DNA from: Serratia plymuthica NBRC 102599
Lineage (GTDB): Bacteria; Pseudomonadota; Gammaproteobacteria; Enterobacterales; Enterobacteriaceae
Direction: 5' to 3'
DNA length: 64,000 bases
Assembly: GCF_001590925.1 (NCBI RefSeq)
Contig: NZ_BCTU01000011.1
Location: forward strand, 1 to 64,000
The notes beneath the pieces were generated by a model. The model searched no databases and had not been told where the DNA came from. It saw only the letters and a program-made list of their open reading frames with translations. The position numbers were made by a program, and so were the translations under genes. The number at the start of each line of letters is the position of its first letter. The first letter of the stretch is position 1. Of this stretch, positions 18,378-26,841 are shown one piece after another.

Positions 18378-19355
18378 ATGTCGAATAGTCTGACCTATTG
18401 CGATCTCCCGGCAGAGATCTCTCAATGGCCGGGTCTTCCCCTTTCGCTGAGCGGCGACGAAGTGATGCCGCTGGACTATCGGGCGGGCCATACCGGTTGG
18501 CTATTATATGGCAGGGAACTGGATAAAACGCGCATTACCCATTTCCAGCGCAAGCTGGGCGCGGCTATGGTGATCGTCACCGCCTGGTGCGTAGAGGATT
18601 ATCAGGTCGTGCGTCTGGCGGGCACCCTCACGGCGCGCGCCAAAATACTGGCGGCGGAGAGCGGGCTGGACGTAGCGCCACTCGGCAAGATCCCTCATTT
18701 ACGCACCCCTGGGCTGCTGGTGATGGACATGGACTCCACCGCGATCGAGATTGAATGCATCGACGAAATCGCCAAGCTGGCGGGTGTGGGTGATGAGGTG
18801 GCGGAAGTGACCGAACGCGCAATGCGCGGCGAGCTGGATTTTACCGCCAGCCTGCGTCAGCGCGTTGGCAAGCTGAAAGGCGCCGATGCCAATATCCTCA
18901 AACAGGTACGCGATGAACTGCCTCTGATGCCCGGGTTGATCAACCTGGTGCGCAAGCTGCAGGCGATGGACTGGCATGTGGCGATCGCTTCCGGCGGCTT
19001 CACATACTATGCCGAGTACCTGCGCGACAAACTGAAGCTGGTGGCGGTGGCGGCCAACGAGCTGGGGATCCGCGATGGCAAGCTGACCGGCGAAGTGCTG
19101 GGGCCGGTGGTTGACGCACAGTTCAAGGCCGATACGCTGGTCGCGCTGGCGGAAAAGCTGGGCATCCCGCCGCAGCAGACCGTGGCTATCGGCGACGGTG
19201 CCAACGATTTGAAAATGATACAGGTGGCCGGGCTGGGTATTGCCTACCACGCCAAACCGAAAGTGTATGACAAGGCGCAGGTGTCCATTCGCCATGCGGA
19301 CCTGATGGGCGTGCTGTGCGTACTGACCGGCAGCCTGAAACACGAAGTTCGCTAA
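18378..19355 (+). CDS. serB: phosphoserine phosphatase SerB
   Basis: A 325-residue HAD-superfamily phosphatase catalysing the last step of L-serine synthesis. An N-terminal ACT-like regulatory region (about 1-105) precedes the HAD core. Motif I is DMDST (117-121; nucleophile D117, acid/base D119), motif II is IASGGFT, and motif III/IV is AIGDGANDLKM. Two adjacent ATGs occur; the second is preferred because AGGAG ends 6 nt before it, against 3 nt for the first. Confidence 0.97.
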   Translation: MSNSLTYCDLPAEISQWPGLPLSLSGDEVMPLDYRAGHTGWLLYGRELDKTRITHFQRKLGAAMVIVTAWCVEDYQVVRLAGTLTARAKILAAESGLDVAPLGKIPHLRTPGLLVMDMDSTAIEIECIDEIAKLAGVGDEVAEVTERAMRGELDFTASLRQRVGKLKGADANILKQVRDELPLMPGLINLVRKLQAMDWHVAIASGGFTYYAEYLRDKLKLVAVAANELGIRDGKLTGEVLGPVVDAQFKADTLVALAEKLGIPPQQTVAIGDGANDLKMIQVAGLGIAYHAKPKVYDKAQVSIRHADLMGVLCVLTGSLKHEVR

Positions 19356-19356
19356 C

Positions 19357-19479
19357 CCCGTCATACTTGAAGCTGCCTCTGTGTTAGCTGCGAGCGCTCA
19401 CCTCAGTCACTTACCTAAGTAAGCTTCTGAGGATTCTCGCTCTGGCTGCCTTGACGCAACTCCAATTATTTAGGGTATA
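19357..19479. repeat. ERIC element (serB-radA)
   Basis: An approximately 123-bp imperfect palindrome with the conserved ERIC core. CGCTCACCTCAGTCACTTAC and AAGTAAGCTTCTGAGGATTC correspond to the classic ERIC central inverted repeats. The ends are CCCGTCATACTTGAAG and TTATTTAGGGTATA. It fills nearly all of the gap between the serB stop and the radA ribosome-binding site (GAGGT at 19490), so it will be transcribed if the genes are read through. ERICs are non-coding, non-autonomous repeats of Enterobacterales. Confidence 0.9.
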
Positions 19480-19500
19480 AACAAAAGATTGAGGTAATAC

Positions 19501-20886
19501 GTGGCAAAAGCAGCAAAACGGGCGTTTGTATGTAATGAGTGCGGCGCAGATTATCCGCGCTGGCAGGGACAGTGCAGCGCTTGTCACGCCTGGAACAGCA
19601 TTACAGAAGTTCGTCTGGCTGCGGTGTCCTCTTCTTCTCGCTCCGAGCGTTTAAGCGGCTATGCCGGCGATGCCGGCATCAGCAAAGTGCAAAAACTGTC
19701 GGACATCAGCCTGGACGAGTTGCCGCGTTTTTCTACCGGCTTTCTTGAGTTTGACCGCGTACTGGGCGGCGGCGTGGTGCCGGGCAGCGCGATCCTGATC
19801 GGCGGCAACCCCGGCGCCGGTAAAAGTACTCTGCTGTTGCAGGTGTTGTGCAAGCTGTCCGAGCAGATGAAAACCCTGTACGTCACCGGCGAGGAATCGC
19901 TGCAACAGGTGGCGATGCGCGCTCACCGCCTCGGGTTGCCGACCGGCAACCTGAACATGCTGTCGGAAACCAGTATCGAGCAGATTTGCCTGATCGCCGA
20001 ACAAGAGCAGCCGAAGCTGATGGTGATCGATTCGATCCAGGTGATGCACATGGCGGATATCCAGTCTTCGCCGGGCAGCGTGGCGCAGGTGCGGGAAACC
20101 GCCGCCTACCTGACGCGCTTCGCCAAAACGCGCGGCGTAGCGATTGTCATGGTCGGTCACGTCACCAAAGACGGTTCGCTGGCCGGGCCGAAGGTGCTGG
20201 AACACTGTATCGACTGTTCGGTACTGCTGGACGGCGATGCCGATTCGCGTTTTCGTACGCTGCGCAGCCACAAAAACCGCTTCGGTGCGGTGAACGAGCT
20301 GGGCGTGTTCGCCATGACCGAGCAGGGCCTGCGAGAAGTCAGCAACCCGTCCGCCATCTTTCTCAGCCGTGGCGATGAAGTCACCTCCGGCAGTTCGGTG
20401 ATGGTGGTTTGGGAAGGAACCCGGCCGCTGCTGGTTGAGATCCAGGCGCTGGTTGATCATTCGATGATGTCTAACCCGCGCCGGGTCGCAGTCGGCCTGG
20501 AGCAGAACCGGCTGGCGATCCTGTTGGCGGTGCTGCACCGCCACGGCGGGTTGCAGATGTCGGATCAGGATGTGTTTGTGAACGTGGTCGGCGGGGTGAA
20601 AGTCAGCGAAACCAGCGCCGATCTGGCGTTGCTGATGTCGCTGGTGTCGAGCCTGCGCGATCGCCCACTGCCGAACGATCTGGTGGTGTTCGGTGAAGTG
20701 GGGTTGGCGGGGGAGATCCGTCCGGTGCCGAGTGGGCAGGAGCGCATTTCCGAGGCGGCGAAGCACGGCTTCAAGCGCGCTATCGTTCCGCACGCCAACG
20801 TACCGAAAAAACCGCCGGCGAATATGCAGGTGTTCGGCGTGAAGAAACTGGCGGACGCCTTGGACGTGTTGGAACAATTCTATTAA
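19501..20886 (+). CDS. radA: DNA repair helicase RadA (Sms)
   Basis: A 461-residue RecA-like ATPase that promotes branch migration of recombination intermediates. It has an N-terminal C4 zinc finger (C11, C14, C25, C28), Walker A GGNPGAGKST (101-110), the RadA-specific KNRFG motif in SHKNRFGAVNELG, and a C-terminal Lon-protease-like domain. The start is GTG with GAGGT upstream, and homology begins at this residue. An ERIC separates it from serB, and another ERIC with a candidate NadR box separates it from nadR. Confidence 0.98.
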   Translation: MAKAAKRAFVCNECGADYPRWQGQCSACHAWNSITEVRLAAVSSSSRSERLSGYAGDAGISKVQKLSDISLDELPRFSTGFLEFDRVLGGGVVPGSAILIGGNPGAGKSTLLLQVLCKLSEQMKTLYVTGEESLQQVAMRAHRLGLPTGNLNMLSETSIEQICLIAEQEQPKLMVIDSIQVMHMADIQSSPGSVAQVRETAAYLTRFAKTRGVAIVMVGHVTKDGSLAGPKVLEHCIDCSVLLDGDADSRFRTLRSHKNRFGAVNELGVFAMTEQGLREVSNPSAIFLSRGDEVTSGSSVMVVWEGTRPLLVEIQALVDHSMMSNPRRVAVGLEQNRLAILLAVLHRHGGLQMSDQDVFVNVVGGVKVSETSADLALLMSLVSSLRDRPLPNDLVVFGEVGLAGEIRPVPSGQERISEAAKHGFKRAIVPHANVPKKPPANMQVFGVKKLADALDVLEQFY

Positions 20887-20916
20887 TTGCCATGTGATGC
20901 GCAGAATATGCTATTT

Positions 20917-20934
20917 TGTTTAGCATATTAAACC
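20917..20934. promoter_or_regulatory. candidate NadR box upstream of nadR
   Basis: TGTTTA-GCATAT-TAAACC matches the NadR operator TGTTTA-N6-TAAACA at 11 of 12 fixed positions. It lies between radA and nadR, about 210 bp before the nadR start, and its right end runs into the left end of an ERIC. An AT-rich hairpin AATATGCTA/TAGCATATT (20905-20929) overlaps it. This could mean nadR autoregulation or be chance; no experiment is implied. Confidence 0.4.
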
Positions 20935-21131
20935 CTATGAATTTCAAGTTGCAGCTAGGCGCCCAGCTCGCTCATTCCCAGACGCTTACTAAAGTCAAGT
21001 CACTGGGATGAGCGACAAATCTGTCGGGAACAGATTTGAACGCTGCTTGCAGCGGCCCCGAAGGGGCAAGGCCCACGGATGGGTCTTGTAAAGCAGGTAA
21101 CAACGCTGTGGCTTGAAATACGACGGGTATA
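20931..21131. repeat. ERIC element with internal hairpin-rich insertion
   Basis: About 200 bp, against about 125 for a standard ERIC. The ERIC ends are ACCCTATGAATTTCAAG on the left and GCTTGAAATACGACGGGTAT on the right. The core is TCAAGTCACTGGGATGAGCG. About 85 bp (roughly 21015-21100) are inserted. The insert is a chain of stems: CAAATCTGT/ACAGATTTG (21016-21038), CGCTGC/GCAGCG (21041-21054), GCCCC/GGGGC (21055-21067) and GCCCA/TGGGT (21071-21084). Confidence 0.8.
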
Positions 21132-21143
21132 AACGGAGGGATT

Positions 21144-22403
21144 ATGCGGCAATTCGACTACCTGAAGGCGTCTATCAAGCAGAAGAACTGTACCCTGCAG
21201 CAGGTGGCGGATGCCAGCGGCATGACCAAAGGCTACCTTAGCCAGCTGTTGAACGACAAAATCAAAAGCCCGAGCGCCCAGAAACTCGAAGCGTTACACC
21301 GTTTTCTTGGCCTGGAGTTCCCGCGCCGCGAGAAAAAAGTCGGTGTGGTGTTTGGTAAATTTTACCCACTGCACACCGGCCACATTTACCTGATCCAGCG
21401 CGCCTGTAGCCAGGTGGATGAGCTGCACGTGATTTTGTGTCACGACGAACCGCGTGACCGGGAACTGTTCGAGAACAGTTCGATGTCGCAACAGCCTACG
21501 GTCAGCGACCGTCTGCGCTGGCTTCTGCAAACCTTCAAATACCAGAAAAACATTCATATTCATTCGTTCGACGAGCAGGGCATCGAACCCTATCCGCACG
21601 GCTGGAACGTTTGGAGCGACGGGATGAAAGCCTTCATGGAACAGAAGGGCATCGTGCCGAGTTTTATCTATTCCAGCGAAACGCAAGACGCCCCGCGTTA
21701 TCGCGAGCACCTGGCGACGGAAACCATTCTGATCGATCCCGAACGTTCATTCATGAACATCAGCGGCCGCCAAATCCGTCAGGATCCTTTCCGCTATTGG
21801 GATTACATTCCGACCGAAGTGAAGCCGTTCTTTGTGCGCACCGTGGCGATCCTCGGCGGCGAGTCGAGCGGCAAATCGACGCTGGTGAACAAGCTGGCGA
21901 ACATTTTTAACACCACCAGCGCCTGGGAATATGGCCGCGACTATGTGTTCTCGCACCTGGGCGGCGATGAGATGGCGTTGCAGTATTCCGACTACGACAA
22001 GATTGCGCTGGGGCAGGCGCAGTACGTTGACTTTGCAGTGAAATACGCCAACAAGGTGGCATTTATCGATACCGATTTCGTCACTACCCAGGCGTTCTGC
22101 AAAAAGTACGAAGGGCGCGAGCACCCCTTCGTGCAGGCGCTGATCGACGAGTACCGGTTTGATCTGGTGATCCTGCTGGAAAATAACACCCCGTGGGTGG
22201 CGGATGGCCTGCGCAGCCTCGGTGCGCCGACCGATCGCAAGGCATTCCAGCACCTGCTGGAAGAGATGCTGCGCGCCAACAATATCGAGTATGCGCACGT
22301 GGAGTCCAGCGACTATGAGGAGCGCTTCCTGCGCTGCGTCGAACTGGTAAAACAGTTGTTGGCAGCCGATGCCAGCCGACTGGTGGGCGCCACGACGGAA
22401 TAA
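21144..22403 (+). CDS. nadR: trifunctional NAD regulator NadR
   Basis: A 419-residue protein combining three activities of NAD metabolism. An N-terminal XRE-type HTH (about 15-45; QQVADASGMTKGYLSQLL) represses NAD genes. An NMN adenylyltransferase domain has GKFYPLHTGH (71-80). A C-terminal ribosylnicotinamide kinase domain has the P-loop GGESSGKS (238-245). All three domains look intact. GGAGGG lies upstream of the ATG. It follows radA on the same strand, as in E. coli, but behind a 200-bp ERIC. Confidence 0.97.
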   Translation: MRQFDYLKASIKQKNCTLQQVADASGMTKGYLSQLLNDKIKSPSAQKLEALHRFLGLEFPRREKKVGVVFGKFYPLHTGHIYLIQRACSQVDELHVILCHDEPRDRELFENSSMSQQPTVSDRLRWLLQTFKYQKNIHIHSFDEQGIEPYPHGWNVWSDGMKAFMEQKGIVPSFIYSSETQDAPRYREHLATETILIDPERSFMNISGRQIRQDPFRYWDYIPTEVKPFFVRTVAILGGESSGKSTLVNKLANIFNTTSAWEYGRDYVFSHLGGDEMALQYSDYDKIALGQAQYVDFAVKYANKVAFIDTDFVTTQAFCKKYEGREHPFVQALIDEYRFDLVILLENNTPWVADGLRSLGAPTDRKAFQHLLEEMLRANNIEYAHVESSDYEERFLRCVELVKQLLAADASRLVGATTE

Positions 22404-22407
22404 GCCG

Positions 22408-22429
22408 GAGGCGCAGCGTGCTGCGCCTC
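22408..22429. terminator. hairpin between nadR and the convergent oxidoreductase
   Basis: A 10-bp inverted repeat GAGGCGCAGC / GCTGCGCCTC with a 2-nt centre, 5 nt after the nadR stop and just before the stop of the convergent gene. It could act on both transcripts. The U tract is weak. Confidence 0.5.
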
Positions 22430-22436
22430 TCTTGCC

Positions 22437-23438
22437 TCAGTAAACAATCACCAGTTTGCCCTGCATATGCCCGTCGAGCAGCTTTTTATGTGCGGCGGTC
22501 AGGGTCTCGACCGTCAGCCCCTGCAGCGTTTCGCTCAGTGTGGTGCTCAACTTTCCTTCGTCCAGCAACTGCGCCACCTGCCTGAGGATTTCACCCTGCT
22601 GAGCGATGTCCGGCGTGGTGAACATGCTGCGGGTAAACATCAATTCCCAATGCAGTGCGGCGCTTTTCAGCTTCAACGCGTTTTGATCGAGCGGCTGTTG
22701 GTTTTCCACGATGGTGCAGATGTGGCCCAGCGGCGCAATCAGATCCGAGATCGCCTTCCAGTGGCCATCGGTATCGTTCAGGCAAAGAATATAATCCACG
22801 TTTTCAATGCCCTGCTGCGCCAGATTCCCTTTAAGATCGCGGTAATCCACCACCAGATCGGCGCCGCGCTCCCGACACCAGGCTGCCGACTCGGGGCGCG
22901 AAGCGGTGGCAATCACCTTCACCTTGCTCAACTGGGCGGCGAACGGGATCGCCAGCGAACCCACGCCACCGGCACCGCCGATAATCAGCAGGGTTTTCCC
23001 TTCCGCCGCGTCCTGGATTTTCAGGTGCTCGAACAGCGCTTCCCAGGCCGTCAGCGCGGTCAACGGCATGGCGGCGGATTCCGCCCAGTTCAGGCTGCGT
23101 GGTTTATGTGACACGATGCGCGAATCAATCAACTGCTGAGTGCTGTTGCTGCCCGGCCGAGTGATATCACCGGCGTACCAGACTTCATCACCGGCTTTGA
23201 AACCTTTGACGCCGCTGCCCACCTCAAGCACCACGCCGCTGGCGTCCCAGCCGAGGATGCGCGGCTGTTGCAGGCCGCTTTTTTGCAGACCGGCGTGGAC
23301 TTTGGTATCCACCGGATTGACCGACGCCGCTTTGACCTCCACCAGCAGATCGTATTGGCCTGGGGCCGGTTTTTCCGGGCTGATTTCAATGAAACCGGCG
23401 GGGTTTTTCGGGTCTACGGCAATGGCTTTAATTGGCAT
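22437..23438 (-). CDS. zinc-type alcohol dehydrogenase-like oxidoreductase (MDR family)
   Basis: A 333-residue medium-chain dehydrogenase/reductase of the quinone-oxidoreductase-like group. It has the N-terminal GroES-like fold with NPVDTKV (residues 41-47) and the NAD(P)H-binding motif GGAGGVG (154-160). The catalytic-zinc and structural-zinc cysteine clusters of true alcohol dehydrogenases are absent, so NADPH-dependent reduction of quinones or enals is more likely than alcohol oxidation. It is divergent from a LysR gene, suggesting control by it. E. coli has no such pair between nadR and ettA. Confidence 0.88.
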   Translation of the reverse strand: MPIKAIAVDPKNPAGFIEISPEKPAPGQYDLLVEVKAASVNPVDTKVHAGLQKSGLQQPRILGWDASGVVLEVGSGVKGFKAGDEVWYAGDITRPGSNSTQQLIDSRIVSHKPRSLNWAESAAMPLTALTAWEALFEHLKIQDAAEGKTLLIIGGAGGVGSLAIPFAAQLSKVKVIATASRPESAAWCRERGADLVVDYRDLKGNLAQQGIENVDYILCLNDTDGHWKAISDLIAPLGHICTIVENQQPLDQNALKLKSAALHWELMFTRSMFTTPDIAQQGEILRQVAQLLDEGKLSTTLSETLQGLTVETLTAAHKKLLDGHMQGKLVIVY

Positions 23439-23536
23439 GATTGTGCTCCTTTAGAATGAATACCCTCAGTGTAGACCTCTCAGAGGAGAGTGATAAGATG
23501 GACAATAGCTAACTAAGTGTTCGTTTGAGGTGAACA

Positions 23537-24448
23537 ATGATGTTTAAACAGCTGCAGGATATGGCGTTGTTCGCGCTGGTGGCCGAGTGCGGCAGCTTTA
23601 CCGCCGCCGCCAACCGCGCCGGTTTGCCTAAATCCAGCGTCAGCCAGCGCATCAGCCAACTGGAACAAACGCTGGGTTTGCGGCTGCTTAACCGCACCAC
23701 CCGTCAGCTCAATCTGACCTTCGCCGGCGAACGCTATCTGGTGCACTGTCAGGAAATGTTGTCCGCCGCCGAACGGGCCGATCTGGCGCTGCAGCGGCTG
23801 CGTGACAACCCCAGCGGCCGGTTGCGCATCTCGACGCCCGCCGGGCTGGGGGCGACGCTGGTGGCGCGGCTGGCGGCGGATTTTCAGCGCCAGTACCCGG
23901 ACGTTACGCTGGAGGTTTCGGTGTCTGATGCGATGGTGGATCTGGTACAAGAGGGCTATGACGCCGCGTTCCGCACCGGTAAACCGCAGGACTCCTCGCT
24001 GATTGGCCGCCGCCTGGGGCATGCCCCGCGTTATCTGCTGGCGGCGCCGGCCTATCTGGCGCAATTCCCGCCGCTCCTGCATCCCCAGCAGTTGCAGCAG
24101 CACCGCTGCATTACGCACCGCGCCTGGACGGCCTGGAGCCTGCGCCGCGGTGACGAGTATTACCGCTGGCAACTGCCGATGCTGCATATCACTGACAATC
24201 TGTTGTACGCGCGTGAATGCGCGATTTCCGGTGCCGGTATCACTCTGCTGCCGGCCTTTCTCAGCCGCGAGGTGGTGGCGCAGAAACAGCTGGTGGAGGT
24301 CCTGCCGGAATGGCGGGCGGAAGGGAATGAACTGTATTTGGTTTACCCCAGCCGCAAGCTTAACTCACCGGCGCTGGCCTGTTTTATCGATGTGGTGTTG
24401 CAGCATCCGGTATTTGTGGACTATGCACAGGCACTGGATTGGGGATAA
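23537..24448 (+). CDS. LysR-family transcriptional regulator
   Basis: A 303-residue LysR-type regulator. The HTH is GSFTAAANRAGLPKSSVSQR at about residues 18-37, followed by an effector domain whose pattern (NPSGRLRIS, DAAFRTG) belongs to the large group acting on neighbouring oxidoreductase genes. Two adjacent ATGs follow GAGGTG; the first is used here, the second (23540) is equally possible. It is divergent from the MDR oxidoreductase across 98 bp. Confidence 0.9.
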   Translation: MMFKQLQDMALFALVAECGSFTAAANRAGLPKSSVSQRISQLEQTLGLRLLNRTTRQLNLTFAGERYLVHCQEMLSAAERADLALQRLRDNPSGRLRISTPAGLGATLVARLAADFQRQYPDVTLEVSVSDAMVDLVQEGYDAAFRTGKPQDSSLIGRRLGHAPRYLLAAPAYLAQFPPLLHPQQLQQHRCITHRAWTAWSLRRGDEYYRWQLPMLHITDNLLYARECAISGAGITLLPAFLSREVVAQKQLVEVLPEWRAEGNELYLVYPSRKLNSPALACFIDVVLQHPVFVDYAQALDWG

Positions 24449-24452
24449 TAAA

Positions 24453-24473
24453 AAGCCCGCAAGATGCGGGCTT
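24453..24473. terminator. bidirectional terminator LysR/ettA
   Basis: A 7-bp stem AGCCCGC / GCGGGCT with a 5-nt loop, lying between the convergent LysR and ettA stop codons. The A run on its left gives a U tract for ettA on the minus strand. Confidence 0.7.
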
Positions 24474-24498
24474 GATAGCATAGATAGCCAACCTGATG

Positions 24499-26166
24499 TT
24501 ACTTGGTGACTTTCTTGTACTTGATACGACGAGGTTCCAGTGCATCGGCACCCAGAGTACGCTTTTTGTACTCTTCGTATTCGGTAAAGTTACCTTCGAA
24601 GAACTCCACCTTGCCTTCATCCTGATAGTCCAGAATGTGGGTGGCAATACGGTCAAGGAACCAGCGGTCATGCGAGATCACCATGGCGCAGCCAGGGAAT
24701 TCCAGCAGGGCGTTTTCCAGCGCGCGCAGGGTTTCGATATCCAGGTCGTTGGTCGGTTCATCGAGCAGCAGCACGTTGCCGCCAACCTGCAGCAGCTTGG
24801 CCAGATGCAGACGGCCACGCTCACCACCGGACAATTCGCCCACGCGTTTGCCCTGATCGACGCCCTTGAAGTTGAAGCGGCCGACATAGGCGCGGCTTGG
24901 CATTTCGGTGTTGCCCACGCGCATGATGTCCTGACCGCCGGACACTTCTTCCCACACGGTTTTGGCGTTGTCCATGCTGTCGCGGAACTGATCGACAGAA
25001 GCCAGTTTGACGGTATCGCCCAGCGCGATGTTGCCGGAGTCAGGTTGTTCCTGGCCGGACATCATGCGGAACAGCGTGGATTTACCCGCGCCGTTCGGGC
25101 CGATAATGCCGACAATCGCGCCCTTAGGTACGGCGAATGACAGATCGTCAATCAGCAGGCGGTCGCCGTAGGATTTACGCAGGTTGCTGACTTCAACCAC
25201 TTTGTCGCCCAGGCGTGCGCCAGGTGGAATAAACAGTTCGTTGGTTTCGTTACGTTTCTGGTATTCGGTGCTGTTGAGTTCTTCAAAGCGGGCCAGACGG
25301 GCCTTGCCTTTAGACTGACGGCCCTTGGCACCCTGGCGTACCCACTCCAGCTCTTTCTCGATCGACTTGCGGCGAGCGGCTTCGGTTGAGGCTTCCTGCG
25401 CCAGACGCGCGTCTTTCTGTTCCAACCAGGAAGAGTAGTTGCCTTCCCACGGAATGCCTTCGCCACGGTCCAGCTCGAGGATCCAGCCGGCCACGTTATC
25501 AAGGAAGTAACGGTCGTGGGTGATCGCCACCACGGTGCCTTCGAAGTCGTGCAGGAAGCGTTCCAGCCAGGCCACGGACTCGGCGTCCAGGTGGTTGGTC
25601 GGTTCGTCCAGCAACAGCATGTCCGGTTTTTCCAGCAGCAGGCGGCACAGCGCTACGCGGCGGCGCTCACCACCGGAAAGGTTGGCGATTTTGGCGTCCC
25701 ATTCCGGCAGGCGCAGCGCATCGGCGGCGCGCTCCAATTGGGTGTTGAGGTTGTGACCATCGTGGGCCTGAATGATCTCTTCCAGGCGGCCCTGTTCAGC
25801 GGCCAGCTTGTCGAAGTCGGCGCCTTCTTCAGCGTACAGCGCGTACACTTCGTCAAGGCGTTTCAGAGCACCGACGACTTCGGCCATCGCTTCTTCAACC
25901 GATTCGCGAACGGTGTGTTCCAGGTTGAGTTGCGGTTCCTGCGGCAGGTAGCCGATTTTAATCCCCGGTTGCGGGCGCGCTTCGCCTTCGATATCGGTAT
26001 CGATACCGGCCATAATGCGCAGCAGGGTGGATTTACCGGAACCGTTCAGGCCCAGCACGCCAATTTTGGCGCCAGGGAAGAAGCTCAGGGAGATATTTTT
26101 CAGGATGTGACGCTTCGGCGGAACCACTTTGCCGACGCGATGCATGGTATAGACGTATTGAGCCAC
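24499..26166 (-). CDS. ettA: energy-dependent translational throttle EttA (ABC-F)
   Basis: A 555-residue ABC-F protein with two ATP-binding cassettes and no membrane domain. It binds the ribosomal E site and gates the first elongation steps according to ATP/ADP. Walker A motifs are GLNGSGKS (39-46) and GPNGAGKS (near 353). Both cassettes have LSGGE signatures, and the arm and linker regions are of normal length. The start codon is GTG (GTG-GCT-CAA), where homology to EttA (MAQYVYTMHRVGK) begins. In E. coli slt follows; here yfiRNB lies between them. Confidence 0.97.
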   Translation of the reverse strand: MAQYVYTMHRVGKVVPPKRHILKNISLSFFPGAKIGVLGLNGSGKSTLLRIMAGIDTDIEGEARPQPGIKIGYLPQEPQLNLEHTVRESVEEAMAEVVGALKRLDEVYALYAEEGADFDKLAAEQGRLEEIIQAHDGHNLNTQLERAADALRLPEWDAKIANLSGGERRRVALCRLLLEKPDMLLLDEPTNHLDAESVAWLERFLHDFEGTVVAITHDRYFLDNVAGWILELDRGEGIPWEGNYSSWLEQKDARLAQEASTEAARRKSIEKELEWVRQGAKGRQSKGKARLARFEELNSTEYQKRNETNELFIPPGARLGDKVVEVSNLRKSYGDRLLIDDLSFAVPKGAIVGIIGPNGAGKSTLFRMMSGQEQPDSGNIALGDTVKLASVDQFRDSMDNAKTVWEEVSGGQDIMRVGNTEMPSRAYVGRFNFKGVDQGKRVGELSGGERGRLHLAKLLQVGGNVLLLDEPTNDLDIETLRALENALLEFPGCAMVISHDRWFLDRIATHILDYQDEGKVEFFEGNFTEYEEYKKRTLGADALEPRRIKYKKVTK

Positions 26167-26307
26167 GTTGCTCTAAGCCTCTCTATATCAGTTTTTATAG
26201 GATGTCTGGCTGCGGAGTGTAGCCCGTTTCGAACACGGATCCCAGACATCATCAGCGATCGCTAAGTATAACCCTTTATGCGCCTTTAACAGGCGCATCT
26301 CGACAGA

Positions 26308-26805
26308 TTAAGGTGTGACGACGATTGCGACGCGGCGGTTTTCCGCACGGCCGCTGGAGGTGCGATTATCGGCGACCGGATCGCGCTTGCCCATGCCGCG
26401 AGTTTCGATATTGGCGCGCGGGATGCCTACGCTGGCCAGCAAATCGGCCACTGCGTTGGCGCGGCGCAGCGAAAGCTGGTCGTTATAGCTGTCTTCACCG
26501 TAGTTATCCGTATGACCATCCAAGCGGAACTTGGTGATGCCTACGCTCATCAGCGCACGGCCCATTTTCTGGACCGTTTCGGTGCTTTCCGGATTCAGTT
26601 TGCCGATGTTGTTGCCAAACAACACCTTGTCGGAGAGGCCGAATTCCCAGCCGTTATCCGTCAGTTTGAACCCTTGAGACTGTAACAACGCGACCTGCTC
26701 GGGCGTCAGGCCCTGCGGTTTGCTCTGGCACCCGGCAAGGGCGAGCAGGGCGACAAACATCATCGCCAGCAGTGAGAAACGGTTTTTCAGTGTTTGCTGT
26801 ATCAT
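26308..26805 (-). CDS. yfiB: outer-membrane lipoprotein YfiB (OmpA-like)
   Basis: A 165-residue lipoprotein. The lipobox is LAGC, with C26 as the acylated cysteine. The OmpA-like peptidoglycan-binding domain shows DGHTDNYGEDSYNDQLS and RRANAVADLL. In Pseudomonas YfiB binds YfiR and relieves its inhibition of the diguanylate cyclase YfiN. The frame could begin at a TTG two codons earlier, but the ATG is better spaced from AGGGA. It is third gene of yfiR-yfiN-yfiB; 36 nt separate it from yfiN. Confidence 0.94.
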   Translation of the reverse strand: MIQQTLKNRFSLLAMMFVALLALAGCQSKPQGLTPEQVALLQSQGFKLTDNGWEFGLSDKVLFGNNIGKLNPESTETVQKMGRALMSVGITKFRLDGHTDNYGEDSYNDQLSLRRANAVADLLASVGIPRANIETRGMGKRDPVADNRTSSGRAENRRVAIVVTP

Positions 26806-26841
26806 AATCAAATCCCTGGTTTTAATTTTATAGCTGGGGCT

